A stretch of DNA of 64,000 nt from Microcyclospora pomicola (Eukaryota; Ascomycota; Dothideomycetes; Capnodiales). The notes beneath the pieces are model-generated. The model did not search any database and was not told where the DNA came from. It saw nothing but the letters and a program-made list of their open reading frames with translations. How positions within the stretch are numbered: position 1 is the first letter of the stretch; each line of letters starts with the position of its first letter. Position numbers and translations under genes: made by a program. Shown piece after piece: positions 10,611 to 21,676 of the stretch. The DNA is taken from the NCBI GenBank assembly GCA_002786065.1, contig NHNY01000014.1, positions 124,001 to 188,000 of the forward strand. The letters are read 5' to 3'.

Positions 10611-11900
10611 TCACCAGCCTTCGTCTACGAACCCTTCGTCCGTGTCGAAGTCCATATCCACACCTTCAACGGAAATCTTGGTGCCCAGGGCTTCCTGACC
10701 TTGGCGGATCAGATCTTCCAGTCGCTTGGTCATGGAGCTCATGGCCTTGTCCGCGGCACGATCTTGCTTGGCCTGGCGTTTTGCGAAGCGTTCAGCCTCT
10801 GGACTCACGTAGGCGTTGAAGCCGTTCTCGCCGCTGTTGCGCCGGGAATGTGGAGAACGCGTTGGCGCAAACGAGGCTCGACGTGTGTTGTCAAACGCTG
10901 GTAGGAGAGAAGGACTGCCCGTGAAAGAGAATTGTGAGGTTTGTCTTCGCAAGGAAGGCGCCAAACTGCGCCGGCTCGAGGTACGAGATGCTTGGGGTCG
11001 GACAGCCGTATATCCAGTCCGTGGCGCAACATTGGCTGGTTGTGCGCGCCGTGGAATTGTCTCTGCGGCATCAGGTGTACCAACCATCACCCATGCGTCC
11101 CGATCTGTTTGCCGCCGTTTCGGTAGAAGTCTGACGGGTGCTGGTGAAGATGAAGGGTTATCTTGCTCGAAGTCTCCCAGAAATTCGTCGTCGTGCCATT
11201 GACCTGGTACTGGCGTAGAGATGCCGAAGTCTTGATGACTTGCGAACAAATCGGGTCTTGGACTGTGTCTAAACTCGAACCCCTCGCCCTGGCCAGCGTA
11301 GAAGCCTCTGATCATGCTCGTACCAAATGTGAATACCTTCCCCACCAGATTGAATGCCAGACCAGTCCATGTGGTTGGCGAGCCGTCTTGCATCGATGCA
11401 TTCCTCGCAACACCGTTACGCTCTCTTGCTAGCGGCCCTCCCAGCATTGGATATTTCTCCCGTGGTCGCACCTCGAGACTGCCATCTCGTACCCTGCGCC
11501 TCGATATATCCGCTTCGTTGTCGTATAAGCTCTCCAGTTCCTCCGTAGCTTCCAATGATGGTGTATCATGCCCTCCGGCCAACCGATATCGGTCATTTAC
11601 CAATGCTGTAGATCCCTGCCCAAAGACGTTGCTGTTATAGGTATTGTCCCCGGGCGTGAGACATTGAGTCGGTGTCTGAACTGCATTGTAACGTGCACCA
11701 TTCAAGGTGTCGGCCCGCGATCGCTTTTTCGAGCCCGTCGTGAAATAATCCGTCTTATAGGAAGATGGTGTTGCCGTAGTGAATGCGGGTGATTGTGGTG
11801 GCTGAAAGATGTGCGCATTGCGACCACTCCTGCCGAAGCTTGGTGCGCCTGTCGGCGTGAAGGTGAACGGGTTGCTCGCCATATTGTCGTGTGCAGCCAT
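10611..11900 (-). CDS. Conserved disordered Pezizomycotina protein, function unknown
   Basis: An uninterrupted 429-residue frame. I place the start at the ATG at 11900 (MAAHDNMASNPF), because the open frame upstream lacks another ATG. A second ATG six codons on is an alternative. Most of the chain is low-complexity, rich in Ser, Arg and Pro (FTFTPTGAPSFGRSGR near the start). Islands that look conserved are GLAFNLVGKVFTFGTSMIRG, which is hydrophobic and possibly membrane-associated, and DAWVMVGTPDA. Near the end is a charged helix (AERFAKRQAKQDRAADKAMS), followed by the acidic finish DFDTDEGFVDEGW. The Lys-Lys-Arg-Ser-Arg run near residue 60 could be a nuclear localisation signal. I do not recognise the family and assign no function. 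Confidence 0.7.
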   Translation of the reverse strand: MAAHDNMASNPFTFTPTGAPSFGRSGRNAHIFQPPQSPAFTTATPSSYKTDYFTTGSKKRSRADTLNGARYNAVQTPTQCLTPGDNTYNSNVFGQGSTALVNDRYRLAGGHDTPSLEATEELESLYDNEADISRRRVRDGSLEVRPREKYPMLGGPLARERNGVARNASMQDGSPTTWTGLAFNLVGKVFTFGTSMIRGFYAGQGEGFEFRHSPRPDLFASHQDFGISTPVPGQWHDDEFLGDFEQDNPSSSPAPVRLLPKRRQTDRDAWVMVGTPDAAETIPRRAQPANVAPRTGYTAVRPQASRTSSRRSLAPSLRRQTSQFSFTGSPSLLPAFDNTRRASFAPTRSPHSRRNSGENGFNAYVSPEAERFAKRQAKQDRAADKAMSSMTKRLEDLIRQGQEALGTKISVEGVDMDFDTDEGFVDEGW

Positions 11901-12893
11901 GGCCAACAACAAACGAAGGCGTCTTGGATCTTTCTTATGTGATCGCGTGGGAGAGGCGGTCGGCTGGTCGCAGCGGCGGTGCAGTAGTGGCGAGTCCTTC
12001 ACTGAGCGGTGTGCTTGCTAGTCCTGGTCCTGCCGGGACAGTGTTACATTGTCCCTGAAACCCTGCGTGAATCGTCGCGCCTAATGCTCGCACGTTTGTT
12101 GAGCATGCGAGTGCTAGCTGTGAGCAAAGAGGAAATGGTGGTTGATGTTTTGAGATGCCTGAGACATAGCAGGGTGGAAGTGTTTGTTGACGCCTAGCGC
12201 GGCAGAACATTGATAGCATGGACCCTGCAGCTGTCAGTTACATCCCCGACTTTATAGACATCTCCTCAATGAGCAACATATTGCTCGACATATGCCTTTT
12301 GTGCTCAATGGCAGAGCTTTTTTACGACAGGATGTGAATCAGTACGAGTGGCTATAGCTGTGCTGTGAGCCAGACTCGAATCCTCATGCTGTCGATCGCT
12401 GAACCATGTTCATCTATCATCCACACAAACAAGACTCTAGCTTTGCGACCCAGGTACACAATGTTATTAAAGCCGATACGTTGTGCCGCAATTCTCCAGT
12501 CAGATATCGAGTAAGATGATCTGATGAGTTGTCCAAGGATAGTGACCTCTTTCAGCATGATTCACAGTAAGGAATATGGATGAAATGCTCACGAATCGTC
12601 GTGCCGTCAGTCAATCTCAATTCAGCTTGAAGATTAAATGGCAGAAAGAGTTCACAGAAGGCCAGCAGCTATCGCCAATTCACGACTCGATCAGCACTCG
12701 ATCTCGAACAAAACTAAAGTGAGATGTTCGCACGTGATAACACATGTGAATGCGAGATGCCTTGCGTAAGCCAGTATGAGAAACCACGACTGGAGGAGCC
12801 AAAAAACTTCTTTGGAATACACGTTCAAGATATTCTACACACCTTGGCGCAACCTTCCAACACTATTTCCTCGTGAGTAAGGCAAGTCGCAAG
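11901..12893. other. Divergent promoter region, no gene seen
   Basis: About 1 kb between the minus-strand disordered protein and the plus-strand F-box-like gene, so it should contain both promoters. Small open frames are present but none has domain similarity or codon use that convinces. Confidence 0.5.
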
Positions 12894-13709
12894 ATGCAGA
12901 GAACAGGCTGGGAGCCATCACTCGAAACCCTTCGCCTCCAGCATAAGCTCTTGCGTGCCAACCTCAAATCTCAACAAGAGCAACTCCTCGGGAATTATGA
13001 ACAGATCAAGATGATGGAGCAAGTCCAGTATCTATCGAGGGTTTGTGGCGCATCACCGCAATGCTGTCCGACATACTGATAAGCAATACAGGCGCTATCA
13101 GGGCTAAGTCTCGAGTCTCGGATCCGCAAGACGGGCCTCTTCAGCCTTCCAACGGAGCTGAGACTTCATGTCTACCGGTTTCTCCTCCCGTCGGCGACTC
13201 AACTCAAAGATCTACTCGATGGCGCTATCGTACGAAGATACTCGATACTTCAAGTATGTCGTCAGGTGCGACGAGAAGCTTTCTACATCTTATTCGGCAC
13301 GAACGAGGTCTATTTGAACACCACTACCTGGTACACCACAATCGAGATGATCAAGCACTTTGACCCCCTGGCATTAGCGTCGATACGTCGCGTGTGTTTG
13401 TACTGGAACAATCCATTATTCTGCTGTGGTGCATTCTTCGCAGGTCGTGCGGTTGATGAGACCTACGCGTTCGGCAAGGCCAAAATACGACTTCATGGGA
13501 GGTTGTGCTCGAAATGCGGACCCATTGACAAAGACCATAATCACAAGAAATTCGCGGAGTGGCTTTTCGAAGGAGTTACAGTGCTCAAAGACCAAGAAAG
13601 TCCTGTGGCGGCGCAGTTCAGACGAATGATCAGGAATATTGAAGAATTTCCTGGGCGAGCCTTCAAGCGACCGGAAAAACGTGTCCATCAGGACTGGTAT
13701 CTCAGCTGA
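12894..13709 (+). CDS. F-box/2EXR-like domain protein
   Basis: A 254-residue protein in two exons (12894-13040, 13092-13709) with a 51-bp intron (GTTTGT donor) joining in phase 0. A charged N-terminal helix of about 50 residues is followed by FSLPTELRLHVYRFLLP, then ILQVCRQVRREAFYILFG. This is the pattern shared by the many fungal 2EXR and degenerate F-box proteins (LP-x-E-L-R at the start, C-R-Q-x-R-x-E-A later). The C-terminal part contains WNNPLFCCG, RLCSKCGP and several His/Lys residues, but no complete zinc finger is evident. Canonical F-box members recruit Skp1 and SCF ubiquitin ligases. Whether this one does cannot be told. The family is greatly expanded in Dothideomycetes and individual functions are largely unknown. 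Confidence 0.75.
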
Positions 13710-13918
13710 TTCAATGCTTATGCACCATAAGCAGGGGCAAACGGAGCAGTCACAACTTCACAGCACGCAGACAGAGAAGCTCGAATCAGAGGAAGGGGAG
13801 ACCGCTAGATAATCTCAGCCGAAACGAGAAGGGGTATATAGCTTCCGCAGACATCGCATGATCCTCATGATCGTGCCCCTCATAATACAACAGGCCGCTT
13901 TCCAACATGCCTCAACTC

Positions 13919-14515
13919 TCACGCCTTGACATAGTTCCCCCACTGCGTCAACATCCACACGCTCGTCCCCGTCGCCACGAACATCGGGCTCGCCAACCCC
14001 TTCCCCCACCTCGCCGATCCGAACACCAGCCACTCGGTCGTGAAATGCGCCCACGCGATCCCGTACGTCCACAGCGCCAGCTCATACACCAGCGGGTCGT
14101 GGATGTGATACGCGGCGTACAGGCGCACGACCGACGACAGCGCCGTCCAGGTGCCGAAGGTGCGCGCGGAGAGCTTGGTGACGGGCGAGGCGGCCTCGGA
14201 GCGAATCGTCGAGGCGGGGATGCCGGCAGGCAGGGCGGCTTTGCTGCTATGGCTGCTGCTGTTGGTTGGCGATGCGGAACCCGCGTAGACTTGACGGGTG
14301 CCGTGGAGGGAGACGTAGGCTTGGATGCTGTTGGCGAGAGAGACGACGGAGATCTGGAAGTGGAAAAGTGGGGGTTAGGACGTTGGCATGAGCTTGATTT
14401 GGTATGGGGAAGGGAGTAGGTTGCGGGGTGGGAGCTTTACGAAGAGGAGCCATTTGGGCAATAGGCCGTCGCCGGGCGGCAGATAGGAGGAAATGTGCTG
14501 GAGATTGGAAGACAT
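13919..14515 (-). CDS. ERG28: Ergosterol biosynthesis scaffold ERG28
   Basis: A 169-residue ER membrane protein that tethers the C-4 demethylation enzymes (Erg25, Erg26, Erg27) and Erg6 in sterol synthesis. Two exons (14441-14515, 13919-14353) flank an 87-bp intron (GTAAAG donor, TTCCAG acceptor) joined in phase 0. The chain reads through four predicted membrane segments, starting LPKWLLF then ISVVSLANSIQAYVSL. The most typical block is VVRLYAAYHIHDPLVYELAL followed by WAHFTTEWLVFG, the conserved heart of Erg28. The length agrees with fungal homologues (about 130-170). A Ser/Ala-rich insert around residues 45-65 is less conserved. The gene is head-to-head with the very-long-chain 3-oxoacyl-CoA reductase, sharing a promoter of about 250 bp. 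Confidence 0.95.
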
Positions 14516-14769
14516 GGCCGCGCTTCTTGTTTCGTGCACAATGATGGAGGGAACAGTAGTATGTTCTTGTGGTTTTATGTGTAAATGTATGTCAACGAGC
14601 GCGAGCTTCGATGTCGTTACTACGGCCCGACCCACGAAGCATGGAATATGGAGCTACGAAATATAGCAAGCCAGGTTGACGGATTGACCCTGGATGGAAC
14701 TAGAAGGACGAGTGTCACCGCGCAACAAGACATTCAAATCATTCGACTCATTGAAAGTGAAGAGACAGA
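14516..14769. promoter_or_regulatory. Shared divergent promoter, ERG28 / 3-oxoacyl-CoA reductase
   Basis: Only 254 bp separate the two start codons, so both genes must draw on the same promoter DNA. I see no clear SREBP or Upc2 (TCGTATA) element, so co-regulation is suggested by layout alone. Confidence 0.6.
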
Positions 14770-15850
14770 ATGGCAGACTCAGCATTTGCCGATCGGATAG
14801 TCGAGGGGTTGTCTGCCGTTGACCCATGGGCAGCTCCCACCACGCAGGTCTTCGCCTTCATCGGCATCCTCTGGATCAGCTACAAGATCTTCTCCTTCTG
14901 GCGGCTGATTGCTTCATTGTTCATACTACCTGGCATACCTGTACGTAACCCTACGGCATTTTCATCCCATCACGATGAGCTGACAAGTCTTCCAGCTCTC
15001 CAAGTTTGGTAAGAAAGGCAGCTGGGCGCTTGTCACTGGTGCTTCAGACGGCATTGGAAAGGAGTACGCGCTACAGCTTGCCGCGAAGGGCTTCAACATC
15101 CTCCTTGTATCCCGCACACAATCGAAGCTCGATGCCCTTGCGATCGAGATCGAGACGAAGCGCAATGTCCAGACTCAGACCTTCTCGATGGACTTCGCGG
15201 CGAACAAAGACTCGGACTACGCTGCTCTACAAAAGTTGATTCAGGGGCTTGAGATCAGCATTCTGATCAACAACGTCGGCCAATCCCACTCGATCCCGGT
15301 CCCATTCGCCGAGACGCCAGAGAAAGAGATGAAGGATATCATCACCATCAACTGCACGGGGACACTTCGCGTCACACAGCTCGTTCTGCCTGGCATGCTG
15401 CAGCGTCGACACGGACTCGTCCTTACGATGGCGTCTTTTGGCGGCATTCTTCCCACTCCGCTCCTGGCGACTTACAGCGGCAGCAAGGCTTTCCTCCAAC
15501 AATGGTCTTCAGCACTGTCGGCTGAGGTCGCGGATCGCGGTGTGAAAGTGCAACTCGTGCAATCCTACCTTGTCACGTCGGCCATGTCCAAGATTCGTCG
15601 CAGCAGTGCGATGGTACCAACACCGAAGCAGTTCGTACGCGCAGCACTGGGGAAGATTGGACGGAGTGGTGGTGCGCAGGGCGTCGTGGCAACGAGCACG
15701 CCGTACTGGATGCATGGGATCATGCATTGGGGCATTGCCACTTTTGCAGGCACAATGAGTGGGTTGGTGATTGGCATCAACAAGAGTATGCACATGGGGA
15801 TTCGAAAGAGGGCATTGAAGAAGGCGGAGAGAGATGCGAAGAAAGCGTAA
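14770..15850 (+). CDS. IFA38: Very-long-chain 3-oxoacyl-CoA reductase (Ifa38/YBR159w type)
   Basis: The second enzyme of the ER fatty-acid elongation cycle, reducing 3-ketoacyl-CoA with NADPH to supply C26 acyl chains for sphingolipids. The protein has 341 residues from two exons (14770-14940, 14996-15850) around a 55-bp intron, phase 0. An N-terminal membrane anchor ([18 protein letters not shown]) precedes a short-chain dehydrogenase domain: nucleotide-binding [16 protein letters not shown], structural NNVG in [13 protein letters not shown], catalytic Ser in TMASFGG, and catalytic TYSGSKAF with the Tyr-x3-Lys pair. The sequence [12 protein letters not shown] follows, as in the 17-beta-HSD12/KAR subgroup. 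A lysine-rich tail ends the protein. Length and architecture fit the family closely. Confidence 0.95.
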
Positions 15851-17263
15851 TGGAGTAGGTAACCAATGCTATACGGTGTATGTTAGTTTTCTTGTACATC
15901 AGCGCGGTCTGCAAGTTCGCTCAGCCGTCTCTCTACAGCCTGAAAGTCGATACGACACGACAGCGGACCGACAATCCAGTACCGCTTCTCGTTTACGTGT
16001 TGAAGCATTCGACTATGCGAAATGCACGTCCTACAAATAGAGATCGTTCTGTCGTATAAGGATCTAATTTGGATGTGACGAAGCAAAAGCGAGCTAGGAA
16101 TAGCTTACGGACGAGAGAGCATGCATTCGTGCCGTATATATCAATGCGCATTGCCCATTTCAAACACTCGTGTACGCAGACTCGATCGTTTTCGTCGTTT
16201 TCACGTACTGGAGAAACAACAGCGCCATCTTGTAAGTGCATTCCATTTGTGCACTGCAGTGATACGTGGACATGGTCGACCACAACCGGGGTCCAACAAG
16301 AGGTACAACGCGGAGAAGGGACAAGCCATTGGATCATGGCCAGGCCTGCCACAAGATGCCATGCGGCGTGCAATGGAAATGAAAATAGTCCTTGGAGAAA
16401 TGCTCCAGAGGCTCCGGCATCATGAATCGTAACGAGGTTGGCTTTCCGGGGGATGATGAAGCTGTGCCAGCCATACAATCAACGCAATGCGCCGCCGTCG
16501 ACAGCGTCCACATGTCGCCAATCGCGACCCAGCCAGGAAAGTATCTGTGTGATGCGCACCAGCAGGCAGGCTGCTCGTATACCTGATGGATGCTCGAGAA
16601 AGACCATGGAGCCGCTCACGTTCACTCGGGTCTTCCATCTCGATGGTTTGCAACAAGGTTTTGGGGCGTCGCTAGGCAGCAAATCATGGGGTCGACCGCC
16701 ACCGTAGTACTGTTGAAAGCCACCAAGGAAGCCTTCGACAGACAGTCCGCTGCCAGTAACGTTGGACCCGGCCTGAAGTTGCATTGCGAAAGAAAAGCGA
16801 ACAGGCCAAGTTATATCTCCAGAAAGTCGACACGACACTACGGTATCTCCCAGTCACTGATAATGGATTCGACCGACAACATTGTCGATTCAGTCTGGAT
16901 GTACCAGGCAGGTGATGCAGTGGATGAGGCGGATGGCGGAGGTGATGGACGAGTGATGAAGCTATGCTACAGCGCGTGCGCTAACTGCTTTATGCGGTAT
17001 GACGATGGTCTGGAGGCACCCAAGCAAAGCACCGCAGCACACACACACACCTGGTCCTGCCAGCCAGTCAAAGCTGCACTTTTGAACCTTACCATCGCCG
17101 CTCAACACTACAATCACCAACACACCCATCGTTTCTCCTCACACGAGTCAGCAAGTAAAGCTCGTTCATCCAACCCTGCATGTCCTTCGACTTGCTCACT
17201 CACAGCCGCTTACGCTCGACCGATCCTCACACTTCCGCCTCGGCACGCTCTCGCACGCCCATC
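15851..17263. other. Intergenic, no convincing gene
   Basis: About 1.4 kb. Frames on both strands reach 100-160 codons (for example minus-strand 15993-16478 and 16479-16838) but start without a clear ATG context, show no domain, and cannot be joined into a family I know. The right end is a CA-rich 5' leader for the acyl-CoA synthetase, including an (AC)n run near 17039-17051. Confidence 0.45.
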
Positions 17264-19467
17264 ATGGGGGACGTTATGCAACGCAAAGACCTCAAGACAC
17301 TGGTACCCCAGCCCAAATACTACAAGAGCGGTCCTTTCACCGCCGAGGTGCCTGGCATTGACAAGGTCGACGGCGAGACCATCCCACGACGAAACGTCCA
17401 CTATCTACAAGAGCTGCGAACCACACCTGATCCCAGTGTCAACACCATTTACGACATCTTGCAATGGTCGAGCAAGAAGTTCGGCAACGCAAAAGCGCTA
17501 GGAAAGCGAAAGCTGATCAAGACACATGAGGAAGTCAAGAAAGTGAAGAAGGTCATCGATGGCAAGGAGCAGGAGGTGGACAAGAAATGGCAGTACTTCG
17601 AGCTTTCGCCGTATCACTACCTCTCCTTCGTGGAGTTCAAGACACTCGCACTGAATGTTGGCGCTGCTTTCCGTGCCGTCGGGTTGGAGTCGTCCGATCG
17701 TGTCCACCTCTTTGCAGCGACTCACCCATACTGGCTTGCCATTGCGCACGGAGCTGGTAGTCAGAGCATGGCCATTGTCACCGCCTACGACACCCTTGGC
17801 GAGGAAGGATTGAAGCACTCGCTCTTGCAGACAAATGCCAAGGCGATCTTCCTAGACCCCCACCTCGTCAAGACCCTCGTCAACCCGCTGAAAGAGGCCA
17901 AGGACATCCAGCATGTTATCTACAATGACGACGAATCCTTCACATCCAAGGCAGATCCAAAGAAACTCACGGCTGATATCAAAGCCCTCAAGGATGCACA
18001 CCCTCACCTCACCGTGACCAGCTTCTCAGACTTTGTCAAGCTGGGCGAGCAGAAGCCTGTAGAAGCGAACCCACCAAAACCCGATGATCTTTGTTGCATC
18101 ATGTACACTTCCGGCTCCACAGGTACTCCGAAGGGCGTTCTTCTTACTCACAAAAACGTCGTTGCTTCGATCTCGGGAGTTGACGCTATTGTCGGGCCGT
18201 ATCTTGGTCCTGGTGATGGCCTGTTGACCTATCTCCCCCTCGCGCATATTCTCGAATTCGTGTTCGAGAATGCGTGCTTGTTCTGGGGAGGAACCATGGG
18301 TTATGGCAACCCCAGGACGATTTCTGAGGCTTCCATGCGCAACTGCCGCGGAGACATCGCCGAGTTCAAACCAACTATCCTTGTTGGTGTACCAGCTGTG
18401 TGGGAGACAGTCAAGAAGGGTATCGTCGCCAAAGTCAGTAAGATGAACCCAATCGTGCGCAACATGTTCTGGGCTGCAATGAGCGCCAAACACTTCATGA
18501 TGGGCAATTCTGGCTACCTCCCACTGTCCGGTGTCGGCGCTAGCGTGATTGATAGCGTCGTCTTCAAGAAGGTCGCAGAGGCTACTGGTGGCAGATTGCG
18601 TATCTGCATGAACGGAGGCGGCCCTGTGTCCAAGGAGACACAGTCTTTCGTATCTATGTGTATTGCGCCTATGATTTCTGGATATGGTCTGACCGAGACC
18701 GCCGCTATGGGTGCATTGATGGATCCACTTGCGTGGACCGACTCTGCTCTTGGTGGTTTGACTGGTAGTGTCGAAATCAAACTGGTGGACTTCCCGGATG
18801 CTGGTTACTACTCCACGAACTCACCACCGCAGGGTGAGATCTGGATTCGAGGTGCTTCCGTCACTAAGGGCTATCTCAACCTTCCGAAGGAGACAGAAGA
18901 GTCGTTTACGAGCGACGGCTGGTTCAAGACCGGTGACATTGGCGAGTTCGATTCTGCCGGACAACTCAGCATCATCGACCGCAAGAAGAACTTGGTCAAG
19001 ACACTCAACGGAGAATATATCGCTCTCGAGAAGCTGGAATCTGTCTACCGCTCTGCGACCGTGGTTGGCAATATCTGCGTGTATGCTGCTCAAGATAAGA
19101 ACAAGCCCATCGCCATCATCGTTCCTGTTGAGTCTTCGCTCAAGACCTTGGCCAAGAACCACGGCATTGACGGCGCCGGTCTGGAGGATTTGTGCAGTAA
19201 TGAGAAGCTGAACGATATAGTGCTCAATGAGCTACAAGCTGCTGGCAAAAAGGGCGGCTTGTCAGGCATCGAGATTATCGATGGTGTTGTGTTGTCAGAT
19301 GAAGAATGGACGCCTCAGAACGTAAGTTGCCATCCTCTCAAAAGTTTCGATAACAACCAGCAACTGACATGATTCGGCAGGGCTTGGTGACTTCGGCACA
19401 GAAACTCAACCGCAAGGGACTCGTTGATAAGTACAAGAAGGAGATCCAGCAGGCTTACGGCAATTAG
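17264..19467 (+). CDS. FAA1: Long-chain acyl-CoA synthetase (Faa1/Faa4 type)
   Basis: Activates long-chain fatty acids to acyl-CoA through an acyl-adenylate, supplying lipid synthesis, import and beta-oxidation. Two exons (17264-19321, 19381-19467) with a 59-bp intron give 714 residues. The earlier in-frame ATG at 17180 would add 28 residues, but similarity begins only after MGDVMQRKDLKTL. Motifs are AMP-binding YTSGSTGTPKGVLLTHKN, SGYGLTETAAMG, and the FACS signature DGWFKTGDIGEFDSAGQLSI followed by DRKKNLVKTLNGEYIALEKL. The latter contains the Lys-rich loop typical of eukaryotic long-chain enzymes. The last exon supplies TSAQKLNRKGLVDKYKKEI. No SKL-type peroxisomal signal ends the protein. 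FAA1 versus FAA4 cannot be separated; the symbol is for the family. Confidence 0.95.
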
Positions 19468-19768
19468 GCTGCGATGGACGGGTCTGATCAAGATGTGCAC
19501 GGAGAAACGAGTCAACGATGCGACAGGAGTCTTGTAACGGCAATTTGCCGTTATCTATGAGAAATTTGGTTCGTGGTTGCGTCCTTGTAATATATCCACT
19601 TTAGCATAATATATGTAGGAAGGTTTGTGAAGCGTTGCGCATTCACCGCCCTCGATTGCGATAAGATAACCAAATTTCTGCCGAATCTTTATGCTCGATC
19701 AGCTCTGGACAAAGCACCACTTTTTTCGTTTCTACGATCTCCTTAGTTCACTTCCACTATTGCTTACA

Positions 19769-20512
19769 ATGGCTGCTTCTGGGACATCCTCGGAGCTCCC
19801 CAAGTGGAAATCTGACCTGATCTCCATTGCCCTCCAGTCCGGCATCCTTACCTTCGGCACCTTCACCTTGAAATCCCACCGCGTCTCGCCCTACTTCTTC
19901 AACGCGGGGCTCTTCAGCAAAGCCCACGCGCTACGCAACCTCTCCAACGCCTACGCCTCGGCCCTCCACGACCATGCCACTACCCACCCGGACTGGGGCT
20001 TCGACGTGCTCTTCGGCCCGGCGTACAAAGGCATCCCACTGGCCGCCACGACGATCGACAAGCTCGCGGCGCTCGACGAGGCGAAGTGGGGCGAGATCGG
20101 CTTCGCGTACAACCGCAAGGAGGTCAAGGATCATGGCGAGGGCGGGCTGATGGTCGGCGAGAAGCTGGCGGGCAAGCGCGTCGTCATCATCGACGATGTC
20201 ATGACGGCGGGGACGGCGATCCGCGAGGCGATTGAGATCATCCGGCTGCAGGGCGGGACGCTGGTGGGCATCATCGTGGCGGTCGATCGGCAGGAGAAGA
20301 TGCCCAGTGAGGCGGAGAAGAGAGGGGAGGGCGATGATGGCGCAAAGAGAGGGAGCACGATTGGGGAGGTGCGCAGGGAGACGGGCGTGCCGGTGCTCGC
20401 GGTCTTGACCTTGCAGGACTTGATCGATGGGATGAAGGCGATGGGGCGGACGGCCGAGGTCGAGCAGATGCGCGACTACTATGAGCGGTACAAGCCAACT
20501 GAGGCCGAGTAA
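19769..20512 (+). CDS. URA5: Orotate phosphoribosyltransferase
   Basis: Fifth step of de novo pyrimidine synthesis: orotate plus PRPP gives orotidine 5'-phosphate. A single exon of 247 residues starts at MAASGTSSELPKWKSDLI. An in-frame ATG 26 codons upstream is possible but adds only a non-conserved hydrophobic leader. Diagnostic blocks are GILTFGTFTLKSHRVSPYFF, LFGPAYKGIPLA, FAYNRKEVKDHGEGG carrying the catalytic Lys/His loop, and the PRPP motif VVIIDDVMTAGTA. A Gly/Lys-rich insert near residue 190 slightly lengthens the protein relative to yeast Ura5. It lies about 300 bp downstream of the acyl-CoA synthetase on the same strand with its own promoter. In many fungi loss of this enzyme gives 5-FOA resistance. 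Confidence 0.97.
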   Translation: MAASGTSSELPKWKSDLISIALQSGILTFGTFTLKSHRVSPYFFNAGLFSKAHALRNLSNAYASALHDHATTHPDWGFDVLFGPAYKGIPLAATTIDKLAALDEAKWGEIGFAYNRKEVKDHGEGGLMVGEKLAGKRVVIIDDVMTAGTAIREAIEIIRLQGGTLVGIIVAVDRQEKMPSEAEKRGEGDDGAKRGSTIGEVRRETGVPVLAVLTLQDLIDGMKAMGRTAEVEQMRDYYERYKPTEAE

Positions 20513-21321
20513 GAATGATTAATAGATTGAGCCTTTCAGAAGACAGTTCTACACCCAGAACAGGAAGAGCGCATTGGAAGCTGCAATCCGCGAAGCTCGC
20601 GAGCAGGTCGAATTTGGGAGCGACAGAGGGAAATACCAGCTAGATGCTCGAAGGAGACCGGGCACGTCGCCCGCTCTGCCCATGCAGTGTCTCTCGAGTC
20701 TCTCAGAGATAAAAAGACGGCATGCTCCTGCTCTGCTACCATACGAAACATGGTCCGCGAGGATTCTCGAGCCAAGACGGCCATGCGAAGACCGAGCAGG
20801 AGTGGTTGTCGTCACGATAGACCATACGGCCGGAGCCCAGGGATATAGAGGCGAGGTGATTATTGTGTGCTCACGATTTACATGTTGGGACGAATCCAAC
20901 AACGACAGACGTTATGTTCTTTGTACATACAGCTATACTCTGAATTGCCAAACACTCATGTGAATAAGTTTCATCGGTCTTATATGTCATTCTGGCCTCG
21001 GTGTGGTTCTGATCTCGTACCTTGAGAGCAGAGCATCACGGTCTGCGTTTGTCTAATGACGACCATTTGCTGAGTCGACCGCCCTCACATTACAGTAGAT
21101 GCTACACCTACCATTGCGGTAAACAGAGTCTACACGATATATGAGTTGTAGTACTGTAGGAAGCCTCTCAATTCGCACACGAATACGAACATTCCACCGT
21201 AGCCCAAAATACAGAGCAGCAACCACGATTCATCCAACGACCCGCTTGTACAACCTTGCAACCATGCAAAAATCAAGACAAAACTCCTAAGACCATGGCC
21301 CTCAACAGGCAAAACAAAGGC
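20513..21321. other. Intergenic, no gene seen
   Basis: About 0.8 kb between URA5 and the tRNA gene. The open frames overlap on opposite strands and have no recognisable domain. Some of it should be URA5 3' untranslated sequence. Confidence 0.5.
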
Positions 21322-21329
21322 AAAAAAAA
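21322..21329 (-). terminator. RNA polymerase III terminator of tRNA-Gln
   Basis: A run of eight T on the minus strand starts 12 bases after the discriminator base of the tRNA, the usual position and form of a Pol III stop signal. Confidence 0.75.
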
Positions 21330-21341
21330 TGAGATCAGATG

Positions 21342-21430
21342 AGGTCTCGGGGAGAATCGAACTCCCATTACCGGAATGTGAAGCGGAGAAGACTCAGAAT
21401 CCGATGTGATAACCATTACACTACGAAACC
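21342..21430 (-). tRNA. tRNA-Gln (anticodon CTG) with a 17-nt intron
   Basis: The minus strand folds as a full cloverleaf. The acceptor is GGTTTCG/CGAGACC with one G-T pair. Box A is in TAGTGTAATGG. The anticodon stem TCGGA/TCCGG holds loop TTCTGAT with anticodon CTG, and the T-arm is GGGAG-TTCGATT-CTCCC. The mature RNA is 72 nt. A 17-nt intron (21377-21393) sits one base 3' of the anticodon, the standard position for tRNA endonuclease cleavage. It resembles yeast tRNA-Gln in D-arm and T-arm sequence. A Pol III terminator follows. Confidence 0.95.
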
Positions 21431-21676
21431 ATTGAAGGTCACACGGGCCAATAAGCGGATTGAACCACGTTATTGGTGCATCACAATTTTTAATCAAATA
21501 TAATACTTGACAACTACGCGACTCATTGCAGAAAGTCGGTGTTCAGACATGCAAGGCTTAATATCTGTATAGACGGGAAAGGACTTTACGATTGAGCAGT
21601 GGGACTTCGCAAGACGTGCGTAGCGTATTACTTATATCTTAAAGTATCTAGATACTCTACCATCGTGGCGCAATGG

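Noticed and set aside
15993-16838. Possible minus-strand membrane-protein gene
   Set aside because: The piece HAAWHLVAGLAM briefly suggested an alkaline ceramidase, but the upstream frames give none of the other ceramidase motifs and no splice chain holds.
16590-17263. Possible N-terminal extension or separate gene before the acyl-CoA synthetase
   Set aside because: The frame is in a different phase from the enzyme, has no domain and sits in a low-complexity CA-rich leader.
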